This document shows, in pieces, positions 60,694-64,000 of a DNA stretch of 64,000 nt. The notes beneath the pieces were generated by a model, which searched no databases, had not been told where the DNA came from, and saw only the letters and a program-made list of their open reading frames with translations. The position numbers and the translations under genes were made by a program. The first letter of the stretch is position 1, and every line of letters begins with the position of its first letter. This DNA is from Streptomyces sp. NBC_00554 (lineage in GTDB: Bacteria; Actinomycetota; Actinomycetes; Streptomycetales; Streptomycetaceae). The stretch spans positions 9,502,501-9,566,500 of the forward strand of contig NZ_CP107799.1 of the NCBI RefSeq assembly GCF_041431135.1, written 5' to 3'.

Positions 60694-61845
60694 ATGGGCC
60701 ACGATTTCGACCTGTACCGCCCGTCCGAGGAGCACGACATGCTCCGTGACGCGATCCGTTCGCTGGCCGAGGCGAAGATCGCGCCGTTCGCGGCCGCGGT
60801 GGACGAGGAAGCCCGTTTCCCGCAGGAGGCCCTGGACGCCCTGGTCGCCTCCGACCTGCACGCCGTGCACGTACCCGAGTCGTACGGCGGCGCGGGCGCG
60901 GATGCCCTTGCCACGGTGATCGTGATCGAGGAGGTGGCCCGCGTGTGCGCGTCCTCCTCGCTGATCCCGGCGGTGAACAAGCTGGGCTCGCTCCCCGTGA
61001 TCCTCTCCGGCTCCGAGGACCTCAAGAAGAAGTACCTGGGCCCGCTCGCCAAGGGCGACGCGATGTTCTCGTACGCCCTCTCCGAGCCCGACGCCGGCTC
61101 CGACGCGGCGGGCATGAAGACGAAGGCGGTCCGCGACGGCGACTTCTACGTCCTCAACGGCGTGAAGCGCTGGATCACCAACGCGGGCGAGTCCGAGTAC
61201 TACACGGTCATGGCGGTCACCGACCCGACGAAGCGCAGCAAGGGCATCAGCGCCTTCGTGGTCGAGAAGTCCGACGAGGGCGTCTCCTTCGGCGCCCCGG
61301 AGAAGAAGCTCGGCATCAAGGGCTCCCCGACCCGCGAGGTCTACCTCGACAACGTCCGCATCCCCGCCGACCGCATGATCGGCGAAGAGGGCACCGGCTT
61401 CGCCACCGCCATGAAGACCCTGGACCACACCCGCATCACGATCGCGGCCCAGGCCCTCGGCATCGCCCAGGGCGCGCTGGACTACGCCAAGGGCTACGTC
61501 CAGGAGCGCAAGCAGTTCGGCAAGGCGATCGCCGAGTTCCAGGGCATCCAGTTCATGCTCGCCGACATGGCCATGAAGATCGAGGCCGCCCGCCAGCTGA
61601 CGTACGCGGCAGCGGCGAAGTCCCAGCGCGGCGACAAGGACCTCACCTTCCAGGGCGCCGCGGCGAAGTGCTTCGCCTCGGACGTGGCCATGGAGGTCAC
61701 GACGGACGCCGTCCAGCTCCTGGGCGGCTACGGCTACACCCGCGACTACCCGGTCGAGCGCATGATGCGCGACGCCAAGATCACCCAGATCTACGAGGGC
61801 ACGAACCAGGTCCAGCGCATCGTGATGGCCCGCAACCTGCCGTAA
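60694..61845 (+). CDS. Acyl-CoA dehydrogenase (short/medium chain)
   Basis: 383 residues. The flavin-binding YALSEPDAGSDAA and WITNAGE blocks, GIKGSPTREVYLDNVRIP, and the C-terminal LGGYGYTRDYPVERMMRDAKITQIYEGTNQ with the catalytic base Glu368 identify a butyryl/medium-chain acyl-CoA dehydrogenase. It catalyses the first step of beta-oxidation. ATG 60694 has GAAGGG about 8 nt upstream. It is followed 27 nt later by a 3-hydroxyacyl-CoA dehydrogenase gene, so the two form an operon under the TetR palindrome. Confidence 0.95.
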   Translation: MGHDFDLYRPSEEHDMLRDAIRSLAEAKIAPFAAAVDEEARFPQEALDALVASDLHAVHVPESYGGAGADALATVIVIEEVARVCASSSLIPAVNKLGSLPVILSGSEDLKKKYLGPLAKGDAMFSYALSEPDAGSDAAGMKTKAVRDGDFYVLNGVKRWITNAGESEYYTVMAVTDPTKRSKGISAFVVEKSDEGVSFGAPEKKLGIKGSPTREVYLDNVRIPADRMIGEEGTGFATAMKTLDHTRITIAAQALGIAQGALDYAKGYVQERKQFGKAIAEFQGIQFMLADMAMKIEAARQLTYAAAAKSQRGDKDLTFQGAAAKCFASDVAMEVTTDAVQLLGGYGYTRDYPVERMMRDAKITQIYEGTNQVQRIVMARNLP

Positions 61846-61872
61846 GACACACAAGACACAAAGGACTCCACC

Positions 61873-62736
61873 ATGGAAACCATCTCCCGTCTCGGTGTCG
61901 TCGGTTGCGGCCTGATGGGCTCCGGCATCGCCGAGGTCGCCGCGCGCGGCGGCGTCGACGTCCTCGTCGCCGAGGCCACCCCCGAGGCCGCCGATGGCGG
62001 CCGGCGCCGCATCACCGACTCCCTCGACCGCGGCGTCCAGCGCGGCAAGCTCAGCGAGGAGATACGCGACCTCGCCCTCGCCCGGCTCTCGTTCACCCAC
62101 GACCTCGGGGACATGGCGGACCGTCAGTTCGTCATCGAGGCGGTTGCCGAGAACCGGGACATCAAGACCAACGTCATCCGGACCCTGGACAAGGTCGTCG
62201 CCGATCCGCACGCGGTCCTGGCCACCAACACCTCCTCGCTGCCCATCGTCGATCTCTCGGTCGCCACCGAGCGCCCGGGGCAGGTCATCGGGATGCACTT
62301 CTTCAATCCCGTACCGGTGCAGCAGCTGGTCGAGCTGATCCCCGCCCTCACCACGAGTCAGGACACTCTGGACCGTACGCGTCGATTCGCGACCGAGCAG
62401 CTCGGCAAGGTGACCATTCAGGCCCCCGACCGCTCGGGCTTCGTGGTCAACGCCCTGCTGGTGCCGTATCTGCTGGCCGCGGTGCGGATGGTCGCGGCCG
62501 GTTCGGCGAGCGCCGAGGACATCGACCGTGGGATGGAACTCGGCTGCGCCCACCCCATGGGGCCGCTGCGGCTGCTCGACCTCGTCGGCCTCGACACTGT
62601 CGAGTCCATCGCCGACACGCTGTATGACGAGTACAAGGAGCCGCTGTACGCACCTCCCGCGCTGTTGCGCCGGATGGTCGCCGCGGGTCACCTCGGGCGC
62701 AAGAGCGGTCGTGGTTTCTACAGGTACGCCGGCTGA
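61873..62736 (+). CDS. 3-hydroxybutyryl-CoA dehydrogenase
   Basis: 287 residues. NAD-binding VVGCGLMGSGIAEVAA (8-23), ATNTSSLPI, the catalytic His in GMHFFNPVPV and the C-terminal helical domain ending GRGFYRYAG match the HBDH/FadB C-terminal family. It oxidises 3-hydroxyacyl-CoA to 3-oxoacyl-CoA with NAD(P). Co-transcribed with the acyl-CoA dehydrogenase. Its 3' end overlaps the convergent SpoIIE-phosphatase gene by 19 nt. Confidence 0.93.
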   Translation: METISRLGVVGCGLMGSGIAEVAARGGVDVLVAEATPEAADGGRRRITDSLDRGVQRGKLSEEIRDLALARLSFTHDLGDMADRQFVIEAVAENRDIKTNVIRTLDKVVADPHAVLATNTSSLPIVDLSVATERPGQVIGMHFFNPVPVQQLVELIPALTTSQDTLDRTRRFATEQLGKVTIQAPDRSGFVVNALLVPYLLAAVRMVAAGSASAEDIDRGMELGCAHPMGPLRLLDLVGLDTVESIADTLYDEYKEPLYAPPALLRRMVAAGHLGRKSGRGFYRYAG

Positions 62737-64000
62737 TCCAGCGGCGGTTCCGGCAGGAGCTGTTCGGTCCAGATGCACTTGCCGGTGGCGGTGTAGCGGG
62801 CGCCCCAGCGATGGGAAAGTGCCGCGACGAGTTGGAGTCCGCGACCGCCCTCGTCGGTGTCCGAGGCGCGGCGGATGCGCGGCGTCGTAGGGCTGCCGTC
62901 GGAGACCTCGCAGACGAGGGACTGGCCACGCAGCAGGCGGAGTCGGCAAGGCCCCTTCGCATGCCGGATGACATTCCCGACCAGCTCGCTGGCGAGGAGC
63001 TCTGTGGTCATGGCGAGGTCGTCGAGGTGCCACTGATCCAGCTGCTCGCGCACGTGGCGACGTGCCTCGCCTGCCGCTGTGGGGTGTTCGGGCAGGGGCC
63101 AGGAGACGATGTCCTCGGCGGGGAGGCCGTGGATGCGGGCGACGAGCAGCGCGGCGTCGTCGAGCGACTGCTCCTGGGCGGGCAGCAGAGCGGAGACGAC
63201 GGCGTCGCACACGCGGCTGACGTCCTCGGCGGCATTCCCCCGGCGGTCGGGGCCGGTCCGCCGCTTTTCGGTAGTCGACCCGGACGAGGGTTGCTGGGCG
63301 AGATCGGCCACGGCGGCGGTGAGGGTCCGCGCCAAGTGGGCCATGCCGTCGTCGATGTTCCGGTCGGCGGACTCGATCAGGCCGTCGGTGTACAGCACGA
63401 GCAGACTGCCTTCGGGCAGTTCGAACTCCACGGTCTCGAACGGCGGGCCGGCGGCGCCCAGAGGTGGGTCGGGGGTGAACCGGGGGAAGCGTACGGAGCC
63501 GTCCGGATCGACGACGGCGGGCGGTGGATGGCCTGCGCCGGCGAAGGTGCAGACCCGGGTGCTGGGGTCGTAGACCGCGTACAGGCAGGTGGCGTAGAAG
63601 TCGTCGCCGAGGTCGCTGACGAGGTCGTTGAGGTGTGCGAGGAGTTCGTCGGGGGGCAGTTCGAGGTCGGCGAGGGTGTGGACCGCGGTGCGCAGCCGTC
63701 CCATGGTGACGGCTTCGGCGAGGCCATGGCCCATGACGTCGCCGATGACCAGGGCGACACGGGCTCCGGAAAGCGGGATCACGTCGTACCAGTCGCCGCC
63801 GACTTCCATGCCTTCGCCGGCCGGCAGGTATCGGGCGGCGGCGGTGACCGTGGGGAGCACGGGCAGCGCGCGGGGGAGCATGCCGCGCTGCAGTTCCTGG
63901 GCGCGAGTGTGCTCGGCATCGTAGAGGCGGGCTCGTTCGAAGGACTGGGCGATCAGCCCGCTCAGCGCGGTGAACAAGGTCCGCTCCTCGTCGGTGAAGC
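62718..64000 (-). CDS. SpoIIE-type PP2C phosphatase with C-terminal anti-sigma ATPase domain, N-terminus cut by window edge
   Basis: At least 427 residues; the frame continues past the right edge. The visible N-terminal part (FTALSGLIAQSFERARLYD) is the end of a GAF-like sensor. A SpoIIE phosphatase domain follows (ARYLPAGEGMEVGGDWYDVIPL, IGDVMGHGLAEA and VLYTDGLIES with the metal-binding Asp residues). The end is a HATPase_c domain (LLASELVGNVIRHA, VCEVSDGSPTTPR, GGRGLQLVAAL). Such proteins dephosphorylate STAS anti-anti-sigma factors and may also bind them. It could act on the MEDS-STAS protein (19743-20636), but no link is seen in this window. Confidence 0.9.
   Translation of the reverse strand, partial: FTDEERTLFTALSGLIAQSFERARLYDAEHTRAQELQRGMLPRALPVLPTVTAAARYLPAGEGMEVGGDWYDVIPLSGARVALVIGDVMGHGLAEAVTMGRLRTAVHTLADLELPPDELLAHLNDLVSDLGDDFYATCLYAVYDPSTRVCTFAGAGHPPPAVVDPDGSVRFPRFTPDPPLGAAGPPFETVEFELPEGSLLVLYTDGLIESADRNIDDGMAHLARTLTAAVADLAQQPSSGSTTEKRRTGPDRRGNAAEDVSRVCDAVVSALLPAQEQSLDDAALLVARIHGLPAEDIVSWPLPEHPTAAGEARRHVREQLDQWHLDDLAMTTELLASELVGNVIRHAKGPCRLRLLRGQSLVCEVSDGSPTTPRIRRASDTDEGGRGLQLVAALSHRWGARYTATGKCIWTEQLLPEPPLDQPAYL

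Noticed and set aside
60655..63210. 851-codon open frame on the minus strand
   Set aside because: Fully antisense to the acyl-CoA dehydrogenase and hydroxyacyl-CoA dehydrogenase genes, which have complete catalytic motifs.

Overview
The window is high-GC DNA with strong third-position G/C bias, many GTG starts, ATGA or GTGA stop-start overlaps, several leaderless TANNNT-type promoters and a rich set of TetR, LysR, GntR, MarR and PadR regulators. This fits a Streptomyces or close relative, probably an accessory chromosomal arm, because almost everything is catabolic, secreted or regulatory. I saw no rRNA, tRNA, CRISPR array or intact prophage. The only mobile-element traces are two broken transposase genes at 53.9 and 56.7 kb.

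Region 1 (1-11.8 kb): a catabolic cluster in two divergent operons around 7.5-7.7 kb. Leftward: an ABM-domain protein, a flavoprotein monooxygenase, an ACMSD-like amidohydrolase, a cyclase-family hydrolase, a BBE-type flavin oxidase and an FAH-family hydrolase, followed by a LysR regulator and an SDR cut by the window edge. Rightward: a second FAH protein, a two-domain extradiol-type dioxygenase, a histidinol-dehydrogenase-like enzyme and an SDR. Together they look like hydroxylation, ring cleavage, decarboxylation, C-C hydrolysis and side-chain oxidation of an aromatic compound. The substrate cannot be read from sequence.

Region 2 (12-41 kb): mixed genes. A Tat-exported beta-helix protein with matching modules at both ends, a GH13 alpha-glucosidase, a methyltransferase carrying a 24-bp minisatellite, a thioesterase behind a phased three-copy repeat, and an AfsR-like ATPase without a DNA-binding domain. 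Then a translationally coupled MEDS-STAS / MEDS-ATPase signalling pair, GntR with a DasR-like site, a serine hydrolase, PI-PLC, a CE7 esterase, a universal stress protein and a molybdo-oxidoreductase with its flavin reductase. Further on: quinone oxidoreductase plus GNAT, MarR plus a YhgE-like membrane protein, a PrmC-like methyltransferase behind a structured leader, FadH plus PadR, secreted proteins, a GH75 chitosanase and the dihydroxyacetone kinase operon dhaKLM.

Region 3 (41-59.8 kb): an AraC pseudogene and alpha/beta hydrolase, then a second catabolic island. Its genes are an SDR-acyl-CoA dehydrogenase-phosphotransferase operon, TetR, an APC permease, a beta-lactamase-fold esterase, a Baeyer-Villiger monooxygenase, a second adenylate kinase, LD-carboxypeptidase, PhyH dioxygenase, TetR/EthD, an acyl-CoA synthetase and another TetR. 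Five promoters in this island carry related GATCA/GTCATTTGAT palindromic elements overlapping or following TTGAC-type -35 boxes, which suggests one regulon. The enzyme set suits ketone to ester or lactone to acid to acyl-CoA degradation of a cyclic or branched ketone/alcohol.

Region 4 (59.8-64 kb): a TetR regulator with a perfect 15-bp palindrome controlling an acyl-CoA dehydrogenase and a 3-hydroxyacyl-CoA dehydrogenase, then a convergent SpoIIE phosphatase/anti-sigma ATPase that runs off the right edge.
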